Source: Haematobia irritans (Eukaryota; Arthropoda; Insecta; Diptera; Muscidae). Taken from it: 64,000 nucleotides of DNA. The stretch covers positions 146,629,526 through 146,693,525 of the forward strand of contig NC_134397.1 of the NCBI RefSeq assembly GCF_050003625.1, written 5' to 3'. A program made the translations under genes and the position numbers. Shown here piece by piece: positions 22,898-34,129 of the stretch (within the stretch, counting starts at the first letter, position 1; the number at the start of each line of letters is the position of its first letter). The notes under the pieces are model-generated. The model worked only from the letters and a program-made list of their open reading frames with translations. It was not told where the DNA came from and did not search any database.

Positions 22898-23980
22898 CAA
22901 GTAAATACGGCCGTAAGTTCGGCCAGGCCGAAGCTTATGTACCCTCCACCATGAATTGCGTAGAAACTTCTTCTAAATACTGCCATCCACAATCGGGTTG
23001 CGGTAACGCTTGCCGATGGCAAGGTATCTTAATACCTCTTAACACCGTTTTCTAAATTGTATGGGCTTACACGTGGTATATACTAAATTAACAAAATTTT
23101 CTATAGAAATACAATTTTGACAAAATTTTCTTTAGGAATAAAATTTTGACAAAATTTTCTATAGAAATAAAAATTTGGTAGATTATTTTTTGCTCAAGTG
23201 GCAACCATGATTATAAACCGATACGGACCAATTTTTGTGTGATTGTGGATCGGCTATATATTACTATAGACCGATATGGACCAATTTTGGTATGGTAGTT
23301 AGTGGCCATATACTAAAACCACGTTCCAAATGTGAACCGGATCCGATGAATTTTGCTTCTCTTAGAGGCTCCGCAAGCCAAATCTGGGGATCGGTTTATA
23401 TGGGGGCTATATATAATTATGAACCGATGTGGACCAATTTTTGCATGGTTGTTAGAAACCATATACCAACATCATGTACCAAATTTCAGACGAATCGGAT
23501 GAAAAATGCTTCTCTTTGAGGCTCCGCAAACCAAATCGGGGGATCGGTTTATATGGGGGCTATATATAATTATGAAGTGATGTGGACCAATTTTTGCATG
23601 GTTGTTAGAAACCGTATACCAACATCATGTACCAAATTTCAGACGAATCGGATGAAATATGCTTCTCTTAAAGGCTCCGCAAACCAAATCTGAGGGTTTG
23701 TTTATATGGGGGCTATACGTGAAAGTGGTCCGATATGGCCCATTTGCAATACCGTCCGACCTACATCATTAACAACTACTTGTGCCAAGTTTCAAGTCGA
23801 TAGCTTGTTTCATTCGGAAGTTTGCATGATCTCTACACACAGACGGACGGACATGCTTAGATCGACTCAGAAATTCACCACGACCCAGAATATACTTAAT
23901 GGGGTCTTAGAACAATATTTCCATGTGTTACAAACGGAATGACAAAGTTAATATACTCCCCATCCTATGGTGGAGGGTAT
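22898..23980 (+). repeat. Family C element (C6), complete
   Basis: A model C element. It starts CAAGTAAATACGGCCGTAAG, followed by the palindrome TTCGGCCAGGCCGAA. The 5' subterminal motif TACCCTCCACCAT is at 22940-22952. A short reversed 29-bp array runs about 23090-23175, then about four 153-bp monomers, AGACGGACGGACATGC, and the tail. The inverted ATGGTGGAGGGTA is at 23967-23979. Runs of A flank both sides. Confidence 0.9.
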
Positions 23981-24114
23981 AAAAAATGGAAGAAAAAAAT
24001 GTGAAAAAAGGATCCAGATTTACCTGTCTTATGTCGGCTGTCTTACACGATAACACATGATAAGTCCCCGGTCTAACAAAGGAAAACACATTTTTTTGTC
24101 AAAATTCGTTTGTA

Positions 24115-25154
24115 TTATTCAACATAGTTCCCTTCAAGAGCAATACAACGATTATAACGACCTTCCAATTTTTTGATACCATTTTGGTAGTACTCCTTCG
24201 GTTTTGCCTCAAAATAGGCCTCAGTTTCGGCGATCACCTCTTCTTTGCAGCCAAATTTTTTCCCTGCGAGCATCCTTTTGAGGTCTGAGAACAAAAAAAA
24301 GTCGATGGGGCCAGATCTGGAGAATAAGGTGGGTGGGGAAGCAATTCGAAGCCCAATTTATGAATTTTTGCCATCGTTCTCAATGACTTGTGGCACGGTG
24401 CGTTGTCTTGGTGGAACAACACTTTTTTCTTCTTCATATTAGGCCGTTTTGCCGCGATTTCGACCTTCAAACGCTCCAATAACACCATATAATAGTCACT
24501 GTTGATGGTTTTTTCCTTCTCAAGCTAATCGATAAACATTATTCCATGCGCATCCCAAAAAACAGAGGCCATTACTTTGCCAGCGGACTTTTGAGTCTTT
24601 CCACGCTTCGGACACGGTTCACCGGTCGCTGTCCACTCAGCCGACTGTCGATTGGACTCAGGAGTGTAGTGATGGAGCCATGTTTCATCCATTGTCACAT
24701 ATCGACGGAAAAACTCGGGTGTAGTACGAGTTAACAGCTGCAAACACCGCTCAGAATCATCAACACGTTGTTGTTTTTGGTCAAATGTGAGCTCGCGCGG
24801 CACCTATTTTGCACAGAGCTTCTGCATATCCAAATATTGATGAATGATATGACCAACAAGTTCCTTCGATATCTTTAAGGCCTCTGCTATCTCGATCAAC
24901 TTCATTTTACGGCCATTCAAAATCATTTTGTGGAATTTTTTGATGTTTTCGTCGGTAACCACCTCTTTCGGGCGTCCGCTGCGTTCACCGTCCTCCGTGC
25001 TAATTTCACCACGCTTGACTTTTGCATACCAATCAATTATTGTTGATTTCCCTGGGGCAGAGTCCGGAAACTCATTATCAAGCCAAGTTTTTGCTTCCAC
25101 CGTATTTTTTCCCTTCAGAAAGCAGTATTTTATCAAAACACGAAATTCCTTTTT
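24115..25154 (-). pseudogene. Mariner 2 transposase, broken
   Basis: Nearly the whole irritans-type transposase from about codon 4 on. N-terminal helix-turn-helix (FRVLIKYCFLKGKNTVEAKT), then KLIEIAEALKISKE, first catalytic Asp in TMDETWLHHY, second in HQDNAPCHKS, and the YSPDLAPS region before the third. Defects: TGG to TAG before VPRELT near 24803; a TAG in place of Tyr after IFID near 24524; a one-base deletion exactly at the third catalytic Asp (LAPSTFF), shifting the frame; and the start codon (26861-26863) separated by the C insertion. The stop corresponds to 24115-24117. Confidence 0.9.
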
Positions 25155-26855
25155 ATACCCTCCACCATAGGATGGGGGTATATTAACTTTGTCATTCCGT
25201 TTGTAACACATGGAAATATTGCTCTAAGATCCCATAAAGTGTATATATTCTGGGTCGTGGTGAAATTCTGAGTCGATCTGAGCATGTCCGTCCGTCCGTC
25301 CGTCTGTTGAAATCACGGTAACTTCCGAATGAAACAAGCTATCGACTTGAAACTTGGCACAAGTAGTTGTTATTGATGTAGGTCGGATGCTATTGCAAAT
25401 GGGCCATATCGGTCCACTTTTACGTATAGCCCCCATATAAACCGATCCCCAGATTTGGCTTGCGAGGCCTCTAAGAGAAGCAAATTTTATCCGATCCGGC
25501 TGAAATTTGGTACATGGTGTAAGTATATGGTCTCTAACAACCATGCAAAAATTGGTCCACATCGGTCCATAATTATATATAGCCCCCTTATAAACCGATC
25601 CCGCGATTTGGCTTGCGAGGCCTCTAAGAGAAGCAAATTTCATCCGATCCGGATGAAATTTGGTACATGGTGTTAGTATATGGTCTCTAGCAACCATGCA
25701 AAAATTGGTCCACATCGGTCCATAATTATATATAGCCCCCATATAAACCGATCCCCCGATTTGGCTTGCGAAGCCTCTAAGAGAAGAAAATTTCATCCGA
25801 TCCGGCTGAAATTTGGTACATGGTGTTAGTATATGGTCTCTAACAACCATGCAAGAATTGGTCCACATCGGTCCATAATTATATATAGCCCCCATATAAA
25901 CCGATCACCAGATTTGACCTCCGGAGCCTCTTGGAAGACCAAAATTCATCTGATTCAGTTGAAATTTGGTACGTGGTGTTAATATATGGCCTCAAACTGC
26001 CATGCAAAAATTGGTCGGTATCGGTCCATAATTATATATAGGCCCCATATAAACCAATACCCAGATTTTACCTTCAGAGCCCCTTGGAAGAGCAAAATTC
26101 TTCCTATTCGGTTGAAATTTGGTAAATGATGTTAGTATATGGTATCCAACAACCATGCAGGAATTGGTTCCTATCAGCTTATAATTATATATAGCTCCCA
26201 TATAAACCGATCCCCAGATTTGATATCCGGTGCCTTTTGGAGAAGCAAAATTCATCCGATTTGCTTGAAATTTGGTACGTGGTGATCGTATATGATATTT
26301 AACAACCATGCCAAAAGTGGTCCATATCAGTCCATAATCATATATAGCCCCATATAAACCGATCCCGAGATTTGGTTTTGGAGCCTCTTGGAGGAGCAAA
26401 TTTCATCCGAGTGAGTTGAAATTTGGTACATTGTGCTAGTATATGGTCGTTAACAACCATGCGTAACTAGGTCCATATCGGTCTATAGTTATATATATAT
26501 CCCTCATATAAATCCATTTCCAATCACACAAAAATTGGTCCATATCAATTTCAAAATTGTATACAGCCCCCATATAAGCGACCCCCATATTTCAATTCTG
26601 GCTCTCTACGTACCGTGCAAAAAGTCCATATCGATTCGTAATTATTTGTAAACTTAACTATACATAACTTTTTTGTCTAATATATACCACGTATGGACCA
26701 ACCCACAATTTAGAAAACGATGTTAAGAAGTTTTAAGATACCACAACCCAAGTAATTCGATTGTGGATATTAGTCTTTCATAGAAGTTTCTACGCAATCC
26801 ATGGTGGAGGGTACATAAGATTCGGCCTGGCCGAACTTACGGCCGTATATACTTG
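25155..26855 (-). repeat. Family C element (C7) inserted in mariner start codon region
   Basis: Complete C element without a 29-bp array. On the minus strand the left junction is ATGGAAAA then CAAGTATATACGG; the right junction is GGAGGGTAT then AAAAAGGAATTTCG. The unoccupied site at 55891-55910 reads ATGG, seven A, GGAATTTC. The insertion therefore lies within an A-run and the filled site has two extra A. Monomers carry nearly intact 51-codon frames (25224-25895) that are stop-poor on both strands; I do not regard them as genes. Confidence 0.93.
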
Positions 26856-26974
26856 TTTTCCATTTTTTTCACAATAACAAAAGTTGCTTCACAAAAGACG
26901 CTCTATCTCACAAACTAATTGACTTAGAGACGTCAAATTTTGACACGAATGATTTGAAGGTTGTTACTATATAA

Positions 26975-27995
26975 CAAGTATATACAAATCGGCTAGAAAA
27001 CATAGTCTCTAGACGCCCAAGAAGTAAAAATCGAGAGATCAGTTTATATGAGGGTTATACCAAAAAATGGACCGATATACCTAAATTTCGGCACACTTAT
27101 TTGTGGTCTAAAAATACCTCTAGATTTCGAATTTCAGGCAAATCGGGTAATAAATACAGTTTATAGAAGCTCAAGAAATTCAGGCAAAGCGGATTGTAAA
27201 TATAGTTTCTAGAAGCCCAAGAAGCAAAATCGGGAGATCGGTCTATATGGGGGCTATACCAAAAAATTGACCAATGGGCACCATTTTCGGCACACCTTTT
27301 TATGGTCCTCAAATACCTCTAGATTTCCAATTTCAGGCAAATTGGATAAAAACTACGGTTTTTATAGGCCCAAGACTCCAAATCGGAAGATTGGTTTATA
27401 TGGGGGCTATATCACAACATGGACCGATACGGACCATATTCGACTCACCTCTTTATGGTCCCAAAATACCTCTAGATTTTCAATTTCATACAAATCGGAT
27501 AGAAAATACTGTTTCTAGACGCGCAAGAAGCAAAATCGGGAGATCGGTCTATATGGGGGCTATACCAAAACGTGGACCGATACGGACCATTTTCAACACA
27601 CCTCTTTATGGTCCAAAAATACCCCTGGATTTCCAATTTCAGGCAAATCTGATAAAAACTACGGTTTTTATAGGCCCAAGACCCCAAATCGGGAGGTCGG
27701 TTTATATGGGGACTATATCAAAACTTGGACCGATATAGCCCATCTTCGAACTTGACCTGCCTGCAAACAAAAAACTAATCTGTGCCAAATTTGGGGACGA
27801 TAGCGCCATTATTGAAGGCTGTAGCGTGATTACAACAGACAGACAGACGGACAGACGGACATGCTTATATCGTCTTAGAATTTCTCCCTGATCAAGAATA
27901 TATATACTTTATATAGTCGGAAATCGATTTCGATGTGTTACAAACGGAATGACAAACTTATTATACCCCCGTAACCATTGTATGGTGGTGGGTAC
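26975..27995 (+). repeat. Family A element (A2) inserted in mariner leader
   Basis: Junctions are ACTATATAA then CAAGTATATACAAATCG on the left, and GGTGGTGGGTAC then AAAAATAAAATGCATT on the right. The empty site in mariner 3 (minus strand of about 55770-55795) reads ACTATAT, five A, TAAT. The filled site totals seven A, again plus two. The interior has about four 153-bp monomers, CAGACGGACAGACGG and the A tail. Frames at 27267-27738 are monomer artefacts. Confidence 0.92.
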
Positions 27996-28065
27996 AAAAA
28001 TAAAATGCATTCAATACTAGCGACGCCATCTATGTGTCAGACCTGGGACTTATCAGCCAACCTGT

Positions 28066-29273
28066 TATGAGCTCCACAGACTTGACGAAATCGCCAGTTT
28101 GTCTTCAATCCCTGATAACATGGACTACCAAATATAGACGACCTCATCCGACTTAAATTCTGTTCGCTTTTTTTTGTGGAATCGATCCATAAAACGGCGC
28201 TCAGTCGACATCGCTTTACGAAATGCCTTTTAATTCAATTTGAAAATAATGGATGGCAAAATACTCGTAAAGGAAAAGATGGCATGTCTAAACTGTTCGA
28301 CTCTTACAAAAAGATCTATCTCATGTCTAAGAAATAAATTTAGTAGTTTTGCTTTTCATTTGTACTGAAGTTTGGTCTGCATATAAAGTATTTCGGATCT
28401 TACAAATAGCAAAAATTTTTCGCTATTCCTAGGTTCATAGTTTTTATGTCCCTTTATGTTTATTTTACTCAATAATTACAATGAATCCATTCATATACAG
28501 AAAACAAATTTTCACCAAATATTTCCAATTAAAATTTTAAGTGAATTTTCAACAAATTTTTTTATTAAAACAAAAATCAATCACAAGATTAAATAATATC
28601 AAATAATTTTTTAATTGGATTTATAATTTTTTTAATTGACTGTGGTGATTGATACTATCATTTCTGAGATTGAAGACATTTCAATTTAAAATTAATTTGA
28701 TAAATTAATTTCGTAATTGAATACAAAAAAAATGTTTGTGTCTAATGTTTAACTTCCTACCCACTCAATGGAAAGGGAACTTCGTAAATCTACTAACATT
28801 TCCTTGGTTCAAAATACCGGCCCACGTTTTACGTATACCACACACCTTCATTTTCAAATTAACCCTAATACATTAGACATACAACTCATGTCTGATCGAT
28901 TGATTTTATTCTACGAGCCTATTATTATCCTTGTCCAGTTAGACATTTTGAGTCATTGCAAAAATTCTGACTTTATTTATAAACTCTATCGAAGTTATAA
29001 GTAGAAAATTTTCAGTAAAACTATCCATCAGTCTATTGATGTTTTTTAGCCTATCGGAAAGCCTTTACTCTTACTCCTAAGCCTTGCAACGTTGGGGTTG
29101 CAACTTAGCAAAATTTACGCATTTATAGAAGACCATACCAATAAGGGTAGTCGAACTGTCCGTGATGCATTCAATTGAAGAGATGGGGGGTAAATACGCA
29201 CATTTCACTATTAACCCTTTATTGCATGATGGGTTGCGGGGTAACCCAAATTAGGTTGTTATTATACCCTCCA
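28066..29273. other. No gene recognised
   Basis: AT-rich DNA with AATTAAATTT-type palindromic stretches at 28500-28720. The frame at 28768-29004 shows no domain. Confidence 0.4.
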
Positions 29274-29356
29274 TCATATTATGGGGGTATATTAACTTTG
29301 TCATTCCGTTTGTAACACATCGAAATATTGCTCTAATACCCCATATAGTATATATA
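29274..29356 (-). repeat. Family C 3' tail fragment (C8)
   Basis: Minus-strand C tail only: hairpin ATACCCTCCATCATATTATG and GTTTGTAACACATCGAAAT, up to a TATA where the DD37E element begins. The expected continuation is not on the other side of that element, so either a rearrangement or a second repeat is present there. Confidence 0.75.
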
Positions 29357-30651
29357 AAGGGTGATACGGTCAAAATTTGGTCAATATAAACTTGACGTAT
29401 TTCTTTCAATTTTGCATTTAAAAACCTGAACACCCCTCATTTTGAAGGTGTGTGTATGTAGAATGTTGCTCCTATTTTGATTTTGGAATTCACTCTTCAG
29501 TTGTCAAAATTCCGTCCAAGCAAGAAGAGCAGCGTATCAAAATTTTGCTCGCGCATAGCGAAAATCCGAGCTAGTCGCACGCAAAGCTGGCAAAATCGCT
29601 AAAAGTTGCCAAATCAACCGTTGCAAATGTAATTAAAGTGTTTGGGGAACGTTTGTCGACAGCCAGGAAGTCTGGATGGGGGGGAAAATCGAAAACCGGA
29701 AGCCGCTGAGACGACAAAGAGAGTTGCCGGTAGTTTCAAGCGAAACCCTAACCTCTCTCTCCGAGATGCCGCAAATAAGCTGGGTGTATCGTCTACAACC
29801 GTGCATCGAGCCAAAAAACGAGCCGGACTATCGACTTACAAGAAGGTAGTGACTCCACTAAACAAAATACGATGATAAACACAATACGACGGCCAAAGCG
29901 CGATCCCGGAGGCTGTACACGACGATGCTGACGAAGTTTGACTGCGTGGTAATGGACGACAAAACCTACGTCAAAGCCGACTACAAGCAGCTTCCGGGAC
30001 AGGAGTTTTATACGTCAAAAGGAAGGGGAAAGGTAGCAGATATTTTCAAGCACATAAAACTGTCAAAGTTCGCAAAGAAATATCGGGTTTGGCAAGCCAT
30101 CTGTACCTGGGGCTTGAAAATCAGCATTTTCATAGCTTCCGGGACTGTCAACCAAGAAATTTACGTGAAGAGTGTTTGAATAAACGTCTGCTGCCTTTCC
30201 TGAATAAACACGGTTGTTCCGTACTGTTTTGGCCGGATTTGGCATCTTGCCATTACGGTAAAAAGGCCATGGAGTGGTACGCCGCCAACAACGTGCAGGT
30301 GGTTCCCAAGGACAAGAACCCTTCCAACACGCCAGAGCTCCGCCCAATTGAGAAATACTGGGCTATTGTCAAGCGGAACCTAAAGAAGACCAAAAAAACT
30401 GCTAAGGACGAGCAGCAGTTCAAGGCAAACTGGCTTTCTGCGGCGAAGAAGGTGGACAAGGTGGCTGTACAAAATCTGATGGCAGGTGTCAAGCGTGAGG
30501 CCCGGCAATTCGGATTTGGAAAAGCGAAAGCCTAACTGAATATTTTTCCTGAATTTTATACTAATTGAACTTGAAAAAGAAATTTAATTTGATTTTTTAA
30601 ATAAACGATTTCAGCGATTTACACGCGTTTTCCCTTGACCGTATCACCCTT
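29357..30651 (+). mobile_element. DD37E Tc1/mariner element, copy 1 (ITmD37E-like)
   Basis: Inverted ends AAGGGTGATACGGTCAA at 29357 and TTGACCGTATCACCCTT ending 30651, each bordered by TA (29355-29356 and 30652-30653). Length 1295 bp, usual for an autonomous Tc1/mariner element. It encodes a single broken transposase in the plus direction. A shorter copy is at 31929-32828. Confidence 0.93.
29485..30535 (+). pseudogene. DD37E transposase, copy 1, frameshifted
   Basis: Cut-and-paste transposase. An N-terminal helix-turn-helix is visible in two frames (AKSLKVAKSTVANVIKVFGE, then SLRDAANKLGVSSTTVHRAK). The catalytic core has the first Asp in CVVMDDKTYVK, the second in LFWPDLASCHY and Glu in ELRPIEKYW. 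I count 37 residues between the second Asp and the Glu, which defines DD37E. Defects: a stop near 29548 (CCGAGCTAG), a frameshift near 29695, a break near 29875, and a one-base deletion near 30172 relative to copy 2. The C-terminal part (30177-30535) is open to its natural stop. Confidence 0.9.
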
Positions 30652-30653
30652 TA

Positions 30654-30915
30654 TATATATTGGAGATATACCTAAATTTGATCCGATTCAATAGCGTTCG
30701 TTATTGTGCTAAAATAACGCCCTATACTAAATTTTATCAAAATCGATTAAGAAATGCGACCGGAATTCTGCGAACAAAAGATCCATTGGCGGACGGACAG
30801 CAAGGGCTAGATCAACACAGTGGGTGATTCAGAGTCGATCGGTAATTATTTTACGAGGTCTAAAATCAATATTTCCGGTAGGCACATTTTTGATAAATCA
30901 AGTTATTATAGCCTG
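30654..30915 (+). repeat. Degraded 153-bp superfamily fragment, separate family
   Basis: GGAGATATACCTAAATTTGA resembles the B monomer start; GGCGGACGGACAG is the microsatellite position; GAGTCGATCGGTAATTATTT and GGTCTAAAATCAATATTTCC resemble the common tail. It fits none of A, B or C closely. Possibly a fourth, older family. Confidence 0.5.
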
Positions 30916-30928
30916 CTGACCATAATGT

Positions 30929-31211
30929 TAGGTTAGGGGCAGCCCGATATATCAGGCTCACTTGGACTATTCAGTACATTGTGGTGAACTTCTCTCTTAT
31001 CACTGAGTGCTGCCCGATTCGATGTTAATTTCAATGACAAGGGACCTCCTTTTTATAGCCGAGTCCGAATGGCGTTTCACATTGCTGTGAAACCTCTTGA
31101 AACACTCAGAAATGTCAACAGTAATCCACCGCTGAAAAACTTTTTGGAATCGAACCCACGACCTTGTGTATGCAAGGCGGGCATGCTAACCATTGCACCA
31201 CGTTGGCTCCC
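30929..31211 (-). mobile_element. tRNA-derived SINE, copy 1 (13-bp target duplication)
   Basis: The minus strand starts with a tRNA-like head: A-box GTGGTGCAATGG and B-box GGGTTCGATTCC with correct spacing. An unrelated body follows, ending in CCTAACCTA. It is flanked by the direct repeat CTGACCATAATGT at 30916-30928 and 31212-31224. The 3' end contains sequence like the 3' end of the LINE at 44332-47556. Non-coding; transcription would be by polymerase III. Confidence 0.9.
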
Positions 31212-31224
31212 CTGACCATAATGT

Positions 31225-31535
31225 GGGAACCTGCGTTCTTTATTTCTCCATTCATACGATCACGCATTAACCTCCTTTTCGCTCTAGGACGTATAGTTTA
31301 AGAGATATGAGCAAAAGAAATTTGACATATAAAAATTTTGAATGTTTCAGGATTTGGGTGGAATTTTGAATTTTCCAGGGGTCAACGCGAATTGAATTTT
31401 CTAGGTGTGATCACGAATTTACCTCTTTGTCACTATAGGCACATAGTTTAAGAGAAAAGAAATTTTTCATATAAAAATTTCGAATCTTTGGGTGGAATGT
31501 TCAATTTTCTAGGGGTGATCACGTGTTAAGGTCCT
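31225..31535. repeat. Two diverged ~125-bp tandem units, no gene
   Basis: The phrases TATAGTTTAAGAGATATGAG / ACATAGTTTAAGAGAAAAG, CATATAAAAATTT and GGGTGGAAT..TTCAATTTTC each occur twice in the same order, showing an old tandem duplication. Confidence 0.6.
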
Positions 31536-31928
31536 CTTCCGGTCCGGAGGTCAAATATGGTGATCGGTGTATATGGGGGCTATATATAATTATGGACCGA
31601 TATGGACCAATTTTTGCATGGTCATTAGAGACCGATATGGACCAATTTTTGCATGGTCATTAGAGACCATATACTAACACCATGTACCAAATTTCAGCCG
31701 GATCGGATGAAATTTGCTTCTCTTGGGGGCTCCGCAAGCCAAATCTGGGGATCGGTTTATTGTCTCGTGTATTGCCCATTTGCAATACTACATCGATAAC
31801 AACTACTTGTCCCAAGTTTCAAGTCGATAGCTTGTTTCTTTTGGAAGTTAGCGTGATTTCAACAGACGGACGGACGGACATGCTCAGATCGACTCAGAAT
31901 TTCACCACGACCCAGAATATATACTTTA

Positions 31929-32828
31929 AATGGTGATACGGTCAAAATGTGGTCAAGGGAAAACGCGTGTAAATCGGTGAAATCGTTTATTTAAAAAATC
32001 AAATTAAATTTCTTTTTCAAGTTCAATTAGTATAAAATTCAGGAAAAATATTCAGTTAGGCTTTCGCTTTTCCAAATCCGAATTGCCGGGCCTTACGCTT
32101 GACACCTGCCATCAGATTTTGTACAGACACCTTGTCCACCTTCTTCGCCGCAGAAAGCCTTTTTTTTTGTCTTCTTTAGGTTCCGCTTGACAATAGCCCA
32201 GTATTTCTCAATTGGGCGGAGCTCTGGCGTGTTGGGAGGGTTCTTGTCCTTGGGAACCACCTGCACGTTGTTGGCGGCGTACCACTCCATGGCCTTTTTC
32301 CCGTAATGGCAAGATGCCAAATCCGGCCAAAACAGTAGGGAACAACCGTGTTTCTTCAGGAAAGGAAGCAGACGTTTATTCAAACACTCTTTCACGTAAA
32401 TTTCTTGGTTGACAGTCCCGGAAGCTATGAAAATGCTGCTTTTCAAGCCACAGGTACAGATGGCTTGCCAAACCCGATATTTCTTTGCGAACTTTGACAG
32501 TTTTATGTGCTTGAAAATATCTGCTACCTTTCCCCTTCCTTTTGACGTATAAAACTCCTGTCCCGGAAGCTGCTTGTAGTCGGCTTTGACGTAGGTTTCG
32601 TCGTCCATTACCACGCAGCCAAACTTCGTCAGCATCGTCGTGTACAGCCTCCGGGATCGCGCTTTGGCTGTCGTATTTTGTTTATAATCGCGATTTGGAG
32701 TCACTACCTTCTTGTAAGTCGATAGTCAGGCTCGTTTTTTGGATCGATGCACGGTTGTAGGTTTTAAATGCAAAATTGAAAGAAATACGTCAAGTTTATA
32801 TTGACCAAATTTTGACCGTATCACCCTT
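31929..32828 (-). mobile_element. DD37E element, copy 2, internally deleted
   Basis: 900-bp relative of copy 1 in the opposite orientation, inserted at TA (31927-31928 and 32829-32830) within the tail of C9. The right TIR is intact (GACCGTATCACCCTT); the left has G to T (AATGGTGATACGGTC). About 390 bp, covering the leader and most of the first helix-turn-helix, are deleted compared with copy 1. Confidence 0.92.
32056..32760 (-). pseudogene. DD37E transposase, copy 2, truncated
   Basis: Retains all three catalytic positions in one frame: MDDETYVK, FWPDLASCHY and ELRPIEKYW, open over 32093-32704. It reads correctly through the place where copy 1 has its one-base deletion. After RNLKKTKK a deletion removes about ten codons and shifts the frame, so the C-terminus is lost. 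The N-terminal DNA-binding domain is mostly deleted. Not functional alone. Confidence 0.9.
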
Positions 32829-32911
32829 TATGGGGTCTTAGGGCAATATTTCGATGTGTTACAAACGGAATGACAAAGTTAATATATCCCACATCCTATG
32901 GTGGAGGTTAT

Positions 32912-34129
32912 AAAAATCGGCCAAAGGGGATGTACCCCTCCCCGACCAAATATCGAAAAATAAAGTAGCGGATCTTTGTCTAGATGATACCCCAACTTCC
33001 CTGAAAATTTCAAGCAAATCGGAGAATTTTAACCCAATTTTTAAAAAGTCGGGCAATGCGAAGGTACTCCTCCCCGATCCCATATCAACAAATGTGGTAC
33101 CGTATTTTCACAATTATAATAATTTAATTATTGTAACAGTGTCCATACTTGGGATAGGCTAAGACTATTCAGTTCATTGTTGTAAATAACCATACATGAG
33201 TTTCTAGCACTGCCTGAAATAGAAATTTTAGAAAACTTTCACATAAATAACGAAAAAGCAATCCCTTAAATCGATAGAATACAGTTTTGCCCCAAACCCA
33301 AATGCGTATTTTCGCTACACCTTTTACTCGTTTCAAACGGAGAGCTATAAGCATGAAGTGCACTAAATAGCCATGGCTCTTTAGTTGTCTGGCCTGTGGT
33401 ATGGGTGGTTAATAATGCCGAGAAAGGATATAAAACTGCAAAAAATGCTGCGAAAGTGCGTGAGTTGCACTTGGTTTACTATGAAAGTTATGTGTGATAC
33501 CCCCTCTACCTATGATTCAAACTAAAAAGGGCTTTCTGGGCATGTGTGTGTATGTGAAAGTATATATACAGTACCACCCCAATACAAATGCAAGGCAGCT
33601 GCAGCTTAAGTATAGCCATAAAATAGGCATCGGTTCCACTTGGCTTCTACAAAAAGCCTTTTTGGTCTATGTAGAAGAGGGTTTCCGGAAAGTTCATTGA
33701 TTCCTTTGGTATGACCAAAAAGTGAGGTAGCCGTAGTTGGGGTGGTGTAATAGAGAATTTTTTTTTATATTTGATAAATTATCGATAAACACTAAACATA
33801 TACATGGCAGCTACTCAAAGTCTAAGAGAAATATGAACTGTAAACTTTTTCCGAACCATGTAGCATGTTTAGCAGGATATAGTGCGAAGGTACGCCGCAA
33901 CACATGCATTAGCTCACACGCACTTTTCCATTTTTTACCAGAGTTTTGTTGGTCTCTAGGTTGTTGGTCAAAGGCAGCCCTGGTGAAGTGAGTGGGTATG
34001 ATGCGTGTATGAGGAATATGTCATGCGAAAATTATAAATTGCACACTATTTCGCCCTCCAAAATGGTCAATAGACAGTGGGATCGCCCCATTACAGTTTG
34101 GCTTAGTGCGTAAATACACGGCTAGGGGA
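32912..34129. other. No gene recognised
   Basis: 32917-33080 contains a GTACCCCTCCCCGACC / GTACTCCTCCCCGATCCC pair about 140 bp apart, possibly another diverged repeat. The rest looks single-copy. Frames at 33169-33363, 33494-33700 and 33737-33991 are unrecognised. Confidence 0.4.

Larger units (their letters stand above)
24048..28065 (-). mobile_element. Himar1-like mariner (mariner 2) split by C and A insertions
   Basis: One mariner copy in three pieces: 24048-25154, 26856-26974 and 27996-28065, about 1.3 kb in all, close to the family's full length. The 5' TIR at 28035-28065 reads (minus strand) ACAGGTTGGCTGATAAGTCC and is followed by TA. The 3' TIR near 24048-24080 keeps ATAAGTCCCCGGTCT but its outer dozen bases are degraded. 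A C element lies in the start of the transposase frame and an A element in the 5' leader. Joining across either insertion matches mariner 3, which lacks both. Confidence 0.92.
31540..32911 (+). repeat. Family C element (C9), 5' truncated, split by DD37E copy 2
   Basis: 153-bp monomers from about 31540, GACGGACGGACATGCTCAG, and the tail up to ATATACTTTA (31928). The tail resumes at 32831 with TGGGGTCTTAG and ends GTGGAGGTTAT at 32911. Removing 31929-32828 plus one TA restores the uninterrupted tail seen in other C copies. Confidence 0.88.
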
